A stretch of 64,000 nt of DNA from Syngnathus acus. Lineage: Eukaryota; Chordata; Actinopteri; Syngnathiformes; Syngnathidae. Under the pieces are notes generated by a model. That model made no database searches. It was given only the letters and a program-made list of their open reading frames with translations, and had not been told where the DNA came from. The translations under genes and the position numbers were made by a program. Positions 13,293-25,703 of this stretch are shown piece after piece. Each line of letters begins with the position of its first letter. Positions within the stretch are counted from its first letter, which is position 1. Location of the stretch: NCBI RefSeq assembly GCF_901709675.1, contig NC_051088.1, forward strand, positions 10,874,193 to 10,938,192. The letters run 5' to 3'.

Positions 13293-13317
13293 GTGTGTGT
13301 GTGTTTGTGCGCGTGCG

Positions 13318-13348
<31 letters not shown>

Positions 13349-13349
13349 T
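13293..13349. repeat. (GT)n/(GTGC)n microsatellite
   Basis: About 57 bp of alternating purine-pyrimidine sequence, GT units passing into GCGT units. The cysteine-rich and histidine-rich open frames across it on both strands are products of the repeat, not genes. Such tracts can adopt Z-DNA, but nothing in the sequence shows that this matters here. Confidence 0.9.
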
Positions 13350-13359
13350 TGTTTTCAAC

Positions 13360-14463
13360 AGCTCAGTGGACTATCATCTATAAACAGCCCTAACTTTGTA
13401 AGCCAGTTCACCTCAGAACCATACTTGCAGCGACAAAGACCTTTTCATAGGACACGGCTTGACACATTCACAAGGCATGTGCAAATCACATCGAGCATTT
13501 GATGTCAACTATACCTCTAAAATATCTAATGGTTCCATATTAGGACGGAAATAATGTGACCTGTAACCTCAAATGACCGTGAAGTTGTATAATTTTGAAT
13601 TTGCTGTGGGGAAAAGCTTCTGGAAAACCTTGGCAGCAGACCAGACGCAAAGCAAGCAGATTTATTTTCAAAACAGATTTCTGGTCCGGTAGATTAAGTA
13701 TTATTACGTTTATTATTACTTCTTTTTACACTTTGGTGAGGCAACTGTGTGGCAGATGACACCATTTAGCATAAACAATTATTTCATCATAACCTGTGAG
13801 AAAACCAACATTCCAAAGCTGAGGAAACTGGTGATCGAGCATCAGATTGTTTTTGACCTTAGCGCTATGAATTTGAATGTCAATAATTATGGGTCAATCT
13901 AATCTCGGTGTTATAAAAACGCCCATTAGTGGTGTTTTAGTCAGCCCAATCATCAATTAGTTATTTAACTCTTACATTTATCACACACTAAATAATTAAG
14001 CAGTAAAAAAGGCTTTTGGGGCCCGATGATGTGGCGAGTCATCCGCCATCTGTTATATTGCTTTCCATTGGGAGGCCAGTGTGACACTTTGTTTTGTTGT
14101 TTCTTCCACTGACATTTCATCAAAAGAAGATCAGTTTTTTCTTTCTAGGTTATGAAAAATGTTTGTCCAACAGAATCAAAATGATGACTCGGTGTCATAG
14201 ATAACTTTGGGAATTGAGACTTTTATGGGAAAAACACTGTCGAGATCCCGCAATGTGATAGGACTGTGTGACATAATGAAGCCGCGCAACAATGTGTTTA
14301 ATGAGTTCCTGTGTCTGATTGCTCATTTGCCACGTGATTATTGCCAGTCAGAGAGCTTGTTGACATGTCCCTCTGTTCTTTGATTTGGATGCCGAACATG
14401 CAAGATTTTGAGAATCTAGATTGCAGTCAAATCCTCTATGACTGTTGTGCAAGTCTCAATTAG
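13360..14463. other. Unannotated intergenic DNA
   Basis: No gene or known repeat was recognised. The sequence is A/T-rich with scattered homeodomain-type cores such as 'catcaattagttatttaa' near 13950. Confidence 0.45.
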
Positions 14464-14955
14464 ATTAGACAGATTAGATAGATCTGATAGATAGGATACT
14501 TTATTCACCCCCGTAAGGAAATTTAGATTGTCACAGTAGCAATATTCGCAATTACTACACAGACATTGCTGTACACTCAAATTGAATAATATTGATGTGA
14601 AAAATTAGACATTATTGTCAGTGTCTAGAAGCAATTTCTTCACACCCAGTGGGGAATCGCTATACGAGTCAACGGTCTAAAAGCTGATCTGAAGCGTTGT
14701 TTCCGGCAGCAAGCTGTTTGAAAAAGAGCTCCTTTGTGAGACGAAGAAGACGTGAATGATTGTCCTAGATGAAGAGATGTTTGCTCAGTCATATCTGGTC
14801 CCTCACTGGCTCAAACATATTCATCTTCAGTTCCAATGGTGCCCCCGGCCTTCTTGATGAGTTTATTGATCTTTTTTTAATCCCTGCAAACAACAGCTAA
14901 ATAGATGGCACTTGCTATCACAGACTGGTACAACATCTCCAATGTCTGTAAAATC
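14464..14955 (-). mobile_element. Rex1/Babar-type LINE, 5'-truncated 3' end
   Basis: On the minus strand the remnant encodes MLYQSVIASAIYLAVVC near 14880-14935, matching the conserved C-terminal end of Rex1-type reverse transcriptases (typically M-x-Y-x-S-x-x-x-S-x-x-x-x-A-V-V-C-W-G). Here the codon after Cys gives Arg rather than Trp. On the plus strand 'gagtttattgatc' and 'caaacaacagctaaatagat' followed by 'ggcacttgctatcacagact' are the usual antisense text of this LINE. The 3' end is marked by 'gatactttattcacccccgt' and a short (GATA)-like tail at 14464-14495. Only the last part of the ORF and the 3' UTR remain. The intervening frame is broken by stops and indels, so the copy is inactive. 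Confidence 0.7.
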
Positions 14956-15109
14956 AATTTGCTCATAATAATCAAAATTGATTCATAAACGTTCCAAACT
15001 CAATGATGGGCTGGCGGGGTGTTGCAATGTTGTCGTGGGCGCAGTTTGCTGGCCATTTCCACAAAAACTAGTTGGAATCACATGTGGTCCTGAGGGTCTG
15101 ATGGAAGGG

Positions 15110-15480
15110 AAAGTGGGAGCGGGTCATGGTCCCAGTTGCACATTCCCATACCTGCTCAATAATCACGCCTGTGGCCCCAGTTTCAACCGAGGAGCTCGAC
15201 CACAGATGGCGCCGACAGGTTCCCGTAATTATATTTGACTCTGCGCTAATATCTTGCCGGTGTGTCACGGAGGGCCAAGCGGAGACGTCCTATCTCGCCG
15301 AGCACCTGAGCAGCCGAGCTTATTACGGCACAGAAGACAGAGCGTGCAGGAATAGCCCAGAGAAAAAATAGCGGGTCCCCGGCGGGGGCCGACAGTTATC
15401 ATTCCCCATCAACTCGAGCTGTGTTAACGCCATATAAAGCTCCTTTTGCAGCAGAACCCGTCAAGGACCTGGGGAGTGAC
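15110..15480. promoter_or_regulatory. GC-rich island with CTCF-like core
   Basis: A CpG-rich patch stands out from A/T-rich flanks. 'cagatggcgc' at 15203-15212 matches the ten-base core of the CTCF consensus (YAGRKGGCRS), although the five bases before it fit poorly. Further on are 'attacggcacag', a G/C run near 15380, and 'ttatcattcc'. The overlapping open frames on both strands (up to 86 codons) have no protein-like features. Regulatory or insulator function is inference. Confidence 0.25.
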
Positions 15481-15724
15481 AATCATCAGTGAGGTCTTCC
15501 AATCGAGCAGATGGGGTTAATTTACTCTAACCTGAGGGGGGTGCCAGGTTCCCTGTTGTCATTTATACAAGAGGCTCCCGAAGCATATGACTACTTCTTG
15601 CAGAGGTAAGCTATATTGCAAAATGGACTTCAGGCGACCCAGTAACTGGGCCTGTCACGCTAACCCAATCAAGACGGTAAATCGGCGAGCAGATTGCAGT
15701 AAAGTAATGCCAGGTTTGCGACTG

Positions 15725-15905
15725 CATTTCTATAAAAGATTTATTGTCTAGCCTGTTTTAGATAAATCACTGACATTTGGGATTAATGGCTTTGCTGGAT
15801 AGCCCCTGGCTTTATTGCTTATCTCAAAGAACAAGATACTTTTACAGCATTTAAATGAGAAAGACTCGTGAACTCCCTGTTGCGTGGAGCCATAAAATGT
15901 CATGA
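15725..15905. promoter_or_regulatory. Candidate enhancer-like element
   Basis: This stretch looks like non-repetitive vertebrate enhancer sequence. It has 'ttttagataaatcactgaca', 'gggattaatggctttg', 'tttattgcttatctc' and 'aaagaacaagatac', that is, GATA-type, homeodomain-type and SOX-type cores within 120 bp, followed by 'agcatttaaatgagaa'. No open frame or repeat was recognised. The call rests on motif density only. Confidence 0.25.
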
Positions 15906-18880
15906 CTTCTTCGTATTTAATCCATCAAAAAATGTCTCTATGACTTGACCATTGTTGCTTATCAGAATACTCGCGAAAGATGCAGTCGACTCTTTTAGGA
16001 TTGGAAAACTAACAAAGCTGAGGAATGTTCACATGTAACTCAAAGATGGAGATGAACCAAAATGTCTCCATTGCACTTTATGAACTCATCACATACAGTC
16101 TTTCAACATTGTTTTATGCATTTGTGTAGAGAAAAAAAAGATGTGCTTTGCAGTTTTCTCCCCGGAGCTAAAAATAGCGAGCCGCGTACGTTTACTGGTG
16201 CTGAAAGCAGATTCAGCAAATAAAGCAGAAATGTTTAATACACCCTGGTGAGAGAATAGCGGCCTTTGAATTTAATTTGTCAATTCACTTGATACAATCA
16301 CTCAGTCAGGAAGCAAGTAAAAAAAAACAAATCATGCAAATGATGGATAGCCTGATGCATTCCGTCGCGAGCGCCACAGAGTGAAAACACGGAAACTGAA
16401 TTATTTAGCATTCCACTCTGAACATTAAAATTCCTTGATATACATTTTTTTTGTTTACTTTGAATCCGGCTACTTTTCACTGCGTGGTAAGATAATTGAT
16501 GCAAACAATACCCTTTCAAGAACTATTGTAGTTTTACGGTTTATTGTTTACTTTAATTTGTTTTGTTTTTTGCTCCAAAGCACCAATGCCAATTCCTTGT
16601 TTGAGTAGCACACATTTTGGGCAATAAAGAGTGATAAGAATTTTAATTGGGAATTTTATGTCACCCGGTGGGTTTTGTATTTCACTGTTAAATTCAGCTC
16701 AGAGCTGTCACTCGGTTGGGCTCATTCAGTTTCCAGTGGTGAAGAGAATTGTCGGGATTGATTTTTACTCGGAATAAATATTTCGTAGTGCCAAAACGTT
16801 CTTCTTGCCCAAAATGCTCTTCTTCTAAAGATATCATCTTGGTGGTGTTTTGGTGTACTGTCAACTAAAATACTGTACAATGGTGGATCAGTTCAGAATT
16901 CAATCTACGTAGAGTGGGGATCGAGTAACATGTTATGTACAACGTATTTCCCAATGAATCAAGGAACAGATTGTGCTGCACTATCCTAACGATGGGAGCA
17001 CAGGCCATTTGGTATCGGGCAACACAGTTGGACTGAAGGCGGAAAAAAAAAAAAACAGCTCTGCGGCTGCGACTTGTTTGAAAAGTTCTACTCAGCCCCT
17101 CTGTAAAGTTTTACTTTCCTCAAAGTGAGTTTGGTTCGGCTCATCATCACATTGGGACACAGCAGACTCAAGCTAGCCGCACATCTCAGGCTGCAGCTTT
17201 ATTGGCTGAAGTAGCTACACTCAGAATTGTCTTTATTTAGAGCTTGGGAAACAACAATAAGCGCCATCCCTATTCCAGCCTTTCGGGACGCTTTGAACAG
17301 AAATAATGTTGCAGTGAGAACGTAACACGTCTATATGAATCACAATGCGGTGAATATCATTTGTCAATATATATTCACCTGGACATCCATGTGATGGATG
17401 AGAAGCAGCTTTGAAGCCCTGATGTACAATAAAGTCACAGTGACAGCAAGTGGGAGGGGGTTTGTGAAGGGATGCTAATGATGTGGTCATAAATACACTG
17501 TATAATGGATGCTCGGATACGATTAGGGTGATGATATGATGGGGGGTGTCAGTGCCCAGTTTAATGACTAATACAGTGCGATGGAATTGGAAGAGACAGC
17601 GGTGTCAGGCTGAAGTGGAATAACGCCTGCAACCTCTTTAGTACACAGAAGGAACTGTCACAGCAAGCTGCCTCACAAGCAAAAATTGTCGCAACAGCAA
17701 TTAGCCTTTGCCGCAAAAAATACTCTAAACTCAAACAGAGACTCGAGTCAAGTCATTTTTTGGCATGTGGAGAAAAAAGAAAAACAAGTATTTATGTACA
17801 TAGCTCTACTGTTGTTGTGACATATGGAAGCGGTGAAAAAACACGCAACCACAAGTGGGTTGCAGGTTGCAGAACTAATCTTAAAAGCAGGTAACCACAT
17901 TATGTACAATACCCATAGGAAATCTACTCAGGGCTCTGCGATTGATTTATTCAAAGGAAAAAGATGCCTGAGACATAAAGACAAAATAGTATATGTGAAA
18001 CTGTAAGGCAATATATTGTGGAATATTGAGTTTTTAATTGCTTGTACACACAAAGCTCGCTCCTTGCAATCTGGATACAGACATATTGATAATCGCACCA
18101 AATTTACCCCTTCTTAGCAACAGCCCGATTCTTGGACGTCTCCGTCAGATTATCCTGGCAAATCATTCAAATAGGGTTGGGGCCGACGAATGTATTAAAA
18201 ATGTTCAATATTTTCAACCGCATTGCACACATAAACAGATCTGTGTGTATTTCAGCAGCTTGGTGATTTATGTTTAAGAATTTTTAAGAATTCAGCTATT
18301 TAAGAATTAGCTGCTTGCCTAGGGCACTCACTTAGCGGCTAGCTGCTAGCCACAAGTCGCAAACATTGGCAACAGGGACAATGCCAGCGTAATTAATTTG
18401 TTTTGTTTTTTAGCATCCCAAATTACCAATTGAACGTTTCATGGTGACCTTCTGTTGATGTTGGTGGCCACTGATATAAACCTAAGATGGGCTCTGACAA
18501 GCCTCCAGATGGTAAGATGAGTTCATTACAACTTATCCTGTTTAGGGTTGCCACAAGATACATATAATATAGGCAGACAACCAGACGCACTCATATTTAC
18601 ACCATCACTGAGTGAACTACTACACTATAAGTGACCACAAGAAGGTCAAGCTATGCAGTTATCCATCTTTATTTGCAGCCTACGGTTAACGCATTTAGGG
18701 TGTTTGAGCTCCAAAACAACATTCAAGCAATTTCAGCCACCATGGTTTTAGCTGGAGTGAGACACTGGACATTATAAATGATTCAAAATTGACATCCTAT
18801 GGAAAATGTAACGGCAGACAAAGGTCAGGTAAAGTTTAGCTCCATATGAATGGCCACGGACAGCGGCCGAGTTCCACTAG
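15906..18880. other. Unannotated intergenic DNA
   Basis: No gene was seen. A 13-base A run lies near 17043. A palindromic 'ggctagctgctagcc' lies near 18338. The 85-codon minus-strand frame at 17233-17490 is rich in His, Cys and Pro without a domain pattern. Confidence 0.45.
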
Positions 18881-18889
18881 ATTGCTGCT

Positions 18890-19150
18890 TGGCCTTTCAG
18901 CAAAGAGCCACTTGCCTCAATCATAACTCTCTGCATACATAAAAAGGAGAATCCGAAGCCTCGCGGGAAGCCAGTATTGTTTATGCCCACAATATAGATT
19001 TTTATAAAGCTCCCAGGAAAAAAAGGAATTGTGCCTTAAATTACGAAGATGTCTCTGCGAGTCGTCATCGGAGAGTTATTTGGGCCCCGGGGCTCGAGCA
19101 GCTCTATGGTTGGAGATGGAGGGGTAGGAGGGGCTCGGGGAAGCCGAAGA
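18890..19150. promoter_or_regulatory. Candidate regulatory island
   Basis: Non-repetitive sequence changes from 'tataaagctcccaggaaaaa' to a GC-rich end with 'tttgggccccggggctcgag' and a purine-rich G/A tract at 19110-19145. It has no coding signal and no recognised repeat. Composition is the only evidence. Confidence 0.18.
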
Positions 19151-19429
19151 CATTCATATGCTCGGAATTGAAGAGTTACCCAACCTAATAAAACCCAATA
19201 AAACTACGGCCAAGATGAGACACCTGCATGTGAATATTATAACAGTAATGTTCCATTATAAACTTTTAACAAAACTTTCAGGCCCTACCGTACATGCCTC
19301 CATCACTTTCTTGTCATGGGCTTTAATCTATTTCCGCGTGAACCCTTTGTTGCACTACTTGACCTGCAAGCTTTCCAACACCAAGTCTCAAAGACAAAGT
19401 CATGTGTCAGCCGGCATCAGTGAAGCAAA

Positions 19430-20030
19430 GCAGGGTAGCGGTGTTGCTCGTTGATGCGATGTGGCTGGGTGGCGTGACTCCCGTGGCCGCAGAGCCGGAC
19501 GCCGGCGGCTCCCTGGGCCCCCCTGGCCGGGTAATAAATCACTGGCACGACAGCCATAGTGACCTTTACATTATGGCGCACACCCACGCAACGCATGTAC
19601 TGTACGTGCACACAATGCTCCACGTTAATGCCGTGGTAGTGAAAAGGTTACTTTATTGATTTAGGCAGCCTCATCATAACGCCACACTCCTACATTTTAA
19701 TATAAAGATGTCAATTAAAAGAAAGAAAAACCGACGCTCGACATCCTTAAAGTACCAATACGTGCTTGGTGTCAAGATTAATATCATACTCAAAACAAAT
19801 CAATAAGCCAAAACTTCACATCCCCCAAGACAGCACATCTAATCAGAACTATCAATCCTACACGTCTCGCCCGGCTCATAGTCATTACCGGCCGGCGGAG
19901 CCCGAGGACATTAGCGTCAACGCAGCCTTTCCAGCGGAGCGGAGCACCTTGAACGGAAGCGTGGTCAGACACCCTCTGCGCCGGGGGGACGAATGAATGG
20001 CGAGCGTACGGAGCGTCATCATGCTAATGG
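19430..20030. promoter_or_regulatory. Two GC-rich islands
   Basis: The islands at 19430-19560 and 19850-20010 are strongly GC- and CpG-rich for this window and are separated by A/T-rich DNA. The first has 'ggccgggtaataaatcac' and the second 'catcatgctaatgggccgtg', both with homeodomain-type cores. Open frames crossing them occur on both strands, and none resembles a known protein. They could be conserved noncoding elements or, less likely, a missed GC-rich exon. Confidence 0.2.
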
Positions 20031-22480
20031 GCCGTGCTAAATGGAGCAGCTCTGGGCAGTGAGGGCTGAGTGGTCTGCTTCGTGATCCAGAGGCGTACCC
20101 ATTTCACGGTGTCTGCCCGAGACCTGGCCACACTCACTCACGGTGATGGAGAGGCTCCATACGGCATCCACATTTAAAGGCTTGGTGGAGAACGCGAGGT
20201 TAGTATGAGGTGCCATCATGGTAGCCGTCTGTAGGCATTAACTTTCAGGGGTCTTGATCCAGCATCATGTCACGCTCATTTATGAGACGACCACAAGCTC
20301 TCAGCAACACATTACGGACATGCCAGTACCACGGCAACAAAGAACATTAAGATCCATCAGCATGCCAGTCACGAAAATGTATCCCGCTTGCCAGAATACG
20401 CAGGCGGGAAATGAGTGTTTTCTGCCTGTTACAACAAATTTCACAGTGCCACACTACGTACTGACCTTGACTTGTCATACAGCAGGATTCATTTTAACGT
20501 AAACCTTGCAGGTCAATAGATGAAAGAATGCCGTTAAAAATGATAAGTGTTTGCTTGTAGACAATCCCAATGTATCCCGCCAAGCATCAATCAAGTCACC
20601 TTTTCACGGAGACATGCCCCTCTTAGTTAATGCGCCGGTAAAGTAAGCCAAGCTTTCAGAAGCAACATGACACATTCAATGTCTGCTCTCCCTGAATTGT
20701 CCACTTTGCAGAAAAATATAAAGCAGAAGGTTTGAAGGTTACATTCACCATTCCACCTGACACAAGGAAATATAGTGGCACCTTCAGATACAAATTGAAA
20801 ATGTTCCAAGAACGCATTTGGAGGAAAAATAGTTTTACACCAAATATTGTATGTTACCATCTCAGTTTGTTTACATCAAAACAAAACAAAAAAATCAAAT
20901 TAAAAGGGCTGCTTGCATTCAAATTAAGGGATGCTTCAGGACCCCCGAAAATGCCTCGTCAGCATTCAGTGTTTATCAAATGTGTCATCTGACAAGGACC
21001 ATGAAGATCTTTCAGCTCAAATAAGTTAAAAATCATCTTTAACACAGTTACAATGAAAAATAAAAGAAAATGAAAAGAATGAGTCAAAGCTTAGCCATAT
21101 GATGGCATCCGTGAGTCAATCCTGCTTCTGCCAGTCTAAAAATGATTCACCCATGGTTTGAACAAAGTAGCTGGTCCTTTTTTAAACCTCACTCACAAGA
21201 ACAACAACAACACACAAAAATAAAATGAAGTAACACGTCGCCCAAAGCAGCGCCCATGACAATCTAAACAACCTCTGGACACTAAGCGAAGCTGACGAGT
21301 GCACAAAAATGATCAGGCCTCAACGGGAAGGACAAGCCCTTCGAGTTCTGCTTGGCTTCTTCCTTTCATCCCAATTCGACTGTTTGGCTGAAAGATTGTT
21401 TTGAACCAGCTTGCGTCAGATGTCATTCACAATTAATCGCCTTCTTGTCCGGATGTCGGATGACATTCTGTTAACGTACCAAAAGTTAGCAGGTTGACCA
21501 TTGGAGATGTCAATATATGTTGTGTGGGTTTATCTCAGGGAGTGATCATTTTTGATACAGCTGAGAAAATGGCGATGCACCATTACCTGATATTTACGAG
21601 GCTGGGGGACTGTGAGCCAATCAATTTAGGAAGCAAAATATTAACGCGGGGTGGGTGGGGAGGCTCGAATGTGAACCCTGTCAGTGACAAATTGTATTGG
21701 GACCGCAGATGCGCATTGAAACACTGGATTATTGCACTGTGAAGTGCGTCAATCAATCAATGAGAGGTCAGGGGGGCCCCACAGCAGGCATCCATCACAA
21801 TAAGAGGAACATGAAAAGAAGAAAAAGGGCTGAGTGAGCCGCGGACATTTGTCTGGACGTTTGCTTTTAAAAGTGATGTACGGATGCAGCGCACACAGTA
21901 CATCAATATGTTACTATTCAATTTTCTGTCGACGAGGTTTGATTACTTTTCCCGCCAGCTGGGCTTCATTTGTGGGCAGTGAATTGTAACGTACAAACAC
22001 ATTGCCTCCTGCGGTTTCTTGAGCGGCACGATTGCAAAACTGTTGATAATGCACGTCGACAAATTAATAGGTCACGAAATGTGGAGTCAGTCTACCATCA
22101 ATGAGTAAAATCCAACAACAAGGCGATGTCTGACTTTGCGGTCCAGGCCTTTCTAATAAAAAAATCTATGCATTTTGATGCCCTATGTGTGTCAGCAGTA
22201 AAATCTGAGCTCAGATAACACCGATCTTGTTTGCTACAGCATATAAAAAAACAGGAAAATAAGCAAACAAAAATGTTGATCTCTTGTCTGTAAGATGTTT
22301 ACATGAAATTCTCGCGCTTTATAAAGCACAAAGATGATTTGTTTTGCTTCCACGTTGGATTAAACAAAAGTATTCACATTTGACTAAAAACCAGAGGATG
22401 TCGACTTATAATTTTATTCTAAAAAAATAATTTAAATCCGTTTCCTTCTTTTCCATTTTGTGTGCTCTAAGCTCTCTCGC
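20031..22480. other. Unannotated intergenic DNA
   Basis: No supported gene or repeat. Short low-complexity patches include 'acaacaacaacacac' near 21201 and A-rich stretches near 20880 and 21055. Confidence 0.45.
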
Positions 22481-22484
22481 TTTA

Positions 22485-22553
22485 CATTTTTGTGTGTTGA
22501 GTGTTGCCAGGGTCCATTTAATTATCTGGCACCTTATGCTTTACAGTCATTGT
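22485..22553 (+). repeat. Paired short element, copy 1
   Basis: This stretch recurs at 60701-60769 in the same orientation. Both copies contain 'catttaattatc' (here 22515-22526), then an 8-base spacer, then 'tatgctttac' (22535-22544). A gapless comparison of 22501-22553 with 60717-60769 gives 41 matches in 53. It could be a copy of an old low-number repeat or a duplicated conserved element. No coding sequence is involved. Confidence 0.6.
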
Positions 22554-24280
22554 AGTCGAACTCAATGGAGGCTGTGCAATTTCCACTAATGCATTTTCCC
22601 TTTATGAGAATAGTTGAGTGAATTCATTGGAGATCAGATGTGCTATGAATGTATTGTTGAGATATTTCATTTTTATGACTGCACCACAGAAGATGCTTCC
22701 TTGTATAATGTCTCACTTTACACTGTAAAAATAAAAAATCCTATTTGATCACACAGTAATTGAGGGCAAAGAAGCAAAGCTATGTTGTGGATGAAGAAAA
22801 TGAGGAGGACCTCCTAACATCAAGATATTTTCAAGCCTGTGTTCATGACATGAGAATTTGCAAAATGTTAATTTCTGACCACGAAAGAAGTTGGATGTTA
22901 AATGCACAAAATACCAAAAGTGTGGATTTTATGACTCATTAAGAGCTTATTTACCAAACATCTAGGAAACTAACAAAACTAAATTGTGACTTGTAAGATG
23001 TTTCTTTATATTCTTCTTCCTCTGTATTGTAGGCTGGTCAAACTACAGTTCAATGTTGCGGATCTTTGCAGTAGCACATCTGTATAGAATAAATAATTTA
23101 GCATTCTTGCGCTAGACTCGGCAATAAAGGCGACGTCTTTATGTTCCGTGTCTAAGTGAGATGGATGATGCTTAAACGAGTGAGGGTTGAAGTGGATGTG
23201 ACTTTACAAAAAAAAATAAAAAATCATCAATCTACTCAAGGAGCTCACATAATGACTCTTGTTCGTTAATTTAATATTAATACACAGTCTATCCTCACTT
23301 GACTTTGGATGATAGTGACGGCAAACATATGGCTTTATCTAATCTTCGGGAACCCTGAGACTCAGGTTAATTACTTTCCACTTGCGGGTCTTCAAATCTT
23401 AAAATCTCAATCCGCACCATTAATTTGTCTTTAGGCCTGGCTTGCATTTTTTATTCAAATGCTAAATACAAATGAATGAAAGTAATTAAAACAATCAAGC
23501 AGATTGATGTTCTACCCAGACAACAGGCTAGTTTTCAACTTTTCATTTGAACTAGCCCATAACAAACTCCACTGAGAGAGACTGTGACAAAATGTCAGAG
23601 CCTTGACTTGCTCCATCTCTTATAAGCGGCGACATTTGAAAAGTGATCCCATGATGCCAGAAACAAATTAGTTCATGCCGATCAACCCCCAGTGCAGACA
23701 CGACTCGACTAATAGATTAAAAAAAAATCTGAATTAAACTATTGATAAAAAAAGAAAAAAAATCAACTATTTTGGAAAATAAAACATCACTTTTGGTCAC
23801 GAACGGATTCAGGATTTATTATCTTGTTTGAGTCTCGAGTGGGCCAAAGTGGACGGCAGCGTAACAATAATATTCTCCTCCTCCACATTATTGTCCCTCG
23901 GGTGCAGTATTGAGCCATACATTTATCGACCTCCAATCAAAGTTGAAAAGAAAATTAGCGGTTCTACGGTATATTCAGACAGACGCCCTGCATGGATGAT
24001 GAAAATACAACAAACTGAGTTTTTTTTATTTATCCTACATAACAGAGTGACAAGTGTTAGCTAGTACAAGGTAAAAAGCACAAATGTGGTTGCTAACTTG
24101 CTACCATATTTTGATGTCAGTCTAAGGAGAAAAAAAAAAGACCAGAACTATAAACATAATACTGGTCAAGTGTTTTTTTTTTTAATTAGAGATGCAAATA
24201 AACTCCTTTAGACTTTTTTGACTGATTCCGAATCTGCGCTATTTTTTTCACTAGCACATCAAGTTTTCAAAATAATCGTA
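22554..24280. other. Unannotated A/T-rich DNA
   Basis: No gene. Several A-rich runs occur (about 23208, 23721, 23748, 24129) with T-rich runs near 24172. No repeat family was recognised before the transposon pair that starts at 24292. Confidence 0.5.
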
Positions 24281-24291
24281 ATGATCAAATA

Positions 24292-24853
24292 CCGTTTTTT
24301 TCCATGTATAATGCGCCCCCATGTATAATACGCACCCTAAAAATGGCATGTTGATGCTAGAAAAAAGCCTGTACCCATGTATAATACGCACCCAAATTTT
24401 GACTCCTACTTAAGTCCGTAAACGTAAAATTATTTCAGAAAAAAGATCATCTTTGGGAACAACCGGATGTTATTCTGCCGGTCAGTATCACTGCGCATGC
24501 GCTAGCAAACTCAATAGCGAAGAAATGTTTCGGATTTGTGTAGGGTACATTGTGACAGCAAACGAGCAGGTGATCGAGCAAGCGTCTGATACGAGAGCAT
24601 TGTGTTCGTATGGAGCGTGTTTGAAGTGAACAGCAGAGAAGAAAGCGCATCTGTAATGGCGGCCTCCGTATGATATCCGGATAAAAAAAATAAAATAAAA
24701 AAAAATTGTACCCATGTATAATGCGCACCCCAGATTTTAGGACAATAAATTACCGTTTTTTTCCGTGTATAATACGCCCCCATGTATAATACGCACCCTA
24801 ACAATGGCATGTTGATGCTGGAAAAAAGCCTGTACCCATGTATAATACGCACC

Positions 24854-24888
<35 letters not shown>

Positions 24889-25703
24889 TCCCAATGATCG
24901 TCACACACGCAGGGAGGCAATGGGTCCCATTTTTATAGTCTTTGGTATGGTCTTAACTAGGCTGGATGTATTTTTTTTGTTGGCGTTGATTTCTCCGACT
25001 GCCCGTAAAGGCACCACCGCGATCAGCTGAAAAGAGAGGAAAGTGACGTGCGGACATGTGAAAAAGGCGGCTCTGTATGGGAGAGACGTTGAAGAGGAAT
25101 AATAACACCCTTGGAAACCAAAACTTGCCCCTCGTCGTGACTCGGAGCCGCAACAAATGTTTCGGATTTGTGTAGGGTACATTGTGACAGCAAACGAGCA
25201 GGTGATCGAGCAAGCGTCTGATACGAGAGCATTGCGTTCGTATGGAGCGTGTTTGAAGTGAACAGCAGAGACGAAAGGAACAAGGCAAAGTGTTGTGAAA
25301 TAAAATATTACCTGTAATACGCATTTTGTTATTTGCTGATTGTATTAAACTATCACATTCATTGTCAGTCAAGAAGAGAAGAGGACTATTATCCCTTCTT
25401 TGACGAAATGACCAGAGCACAGTACAAACACACTATTGTTCTTTCGGTATTTATTCAACCCACATTCTTTCACAACATGACAAGAAGAGAACAATACATA
25501 AATCAATACTCGTACCAGTACCATGATTTTCTTAAAAAAAAAAAAAAAAAAAAATTTAATTAAAAAAAAAAAAATTAAAAAAAATTTTACCCATGTATAA
25601 TGCGCACCCCAGATTTTAGGACAATAAATTAGTTAAATTTTGCGTATTATACACGGAAAAAAACGGTAGTTAAATTTTGCGCATTATATATGGAAAAAAA
25701 CGG
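24292..25703. mobile_element. TA-flanked inverted-repeat transposon A (host of B)
   Basis: The left end reads 'ccgtttttttccatgtataa' and the right end is its inverted match, 'ttatatatggaaaaaaacgg', ending at 25703. Both ends abut a TA dinucleotide (24290-24291 and 25704-25705), the usual duplicated target of Tc1/mariner-superfamily elements. Inside the left end 'gtataatrcgcmcc' is repeated at about 24308, 24323 and 24378. Removing the inserted copy B and one TA leaves about 0.5 kb, so A is a non-autonomous element. Its body (24524-24640) is nearly identical to part of B. No transposase was recognised. Confidence 0.75.
24753..25666. mobile_element. TA-flanked inverted-repeat transposon B, nested in A
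   Basis: B is a second member of the family, 914 bp, inserted near A's right end. It starts 'ccgtttttttccgtgtataa' and ends with the inverted 'ttatacacggaaaaaaacgg', with TA on each side (24751-24752 and 25667-25668). Its left 100 bp match A with few changes. Positions 25155-25271 repeat A's body at 24524-24640 with about two differences. B also has about 240 bp in the middle and about 250 bp further right that A lacks, plus runs of 29 T (24857-24885) and 21 A (25534-25554). Minus-strand open frames of up to 155 codons cross it, but they show no transposase motif and differ between the copies. Confidence 0.75.

Noticed and set aside
13170-13502. Cys/Val- and His/Thr-rich open frames.
   Set aside because: They are translations of the (GT)n/(GTGC)n microsatellite.
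24447-25420. Minus-strand frames of 75-155 codons inside the nested transposons, sharing a segment.
   Set aside because: The shared segment comes from the duplicated body module. The frames differ between copies and contain no catalytic motif of a transposase.
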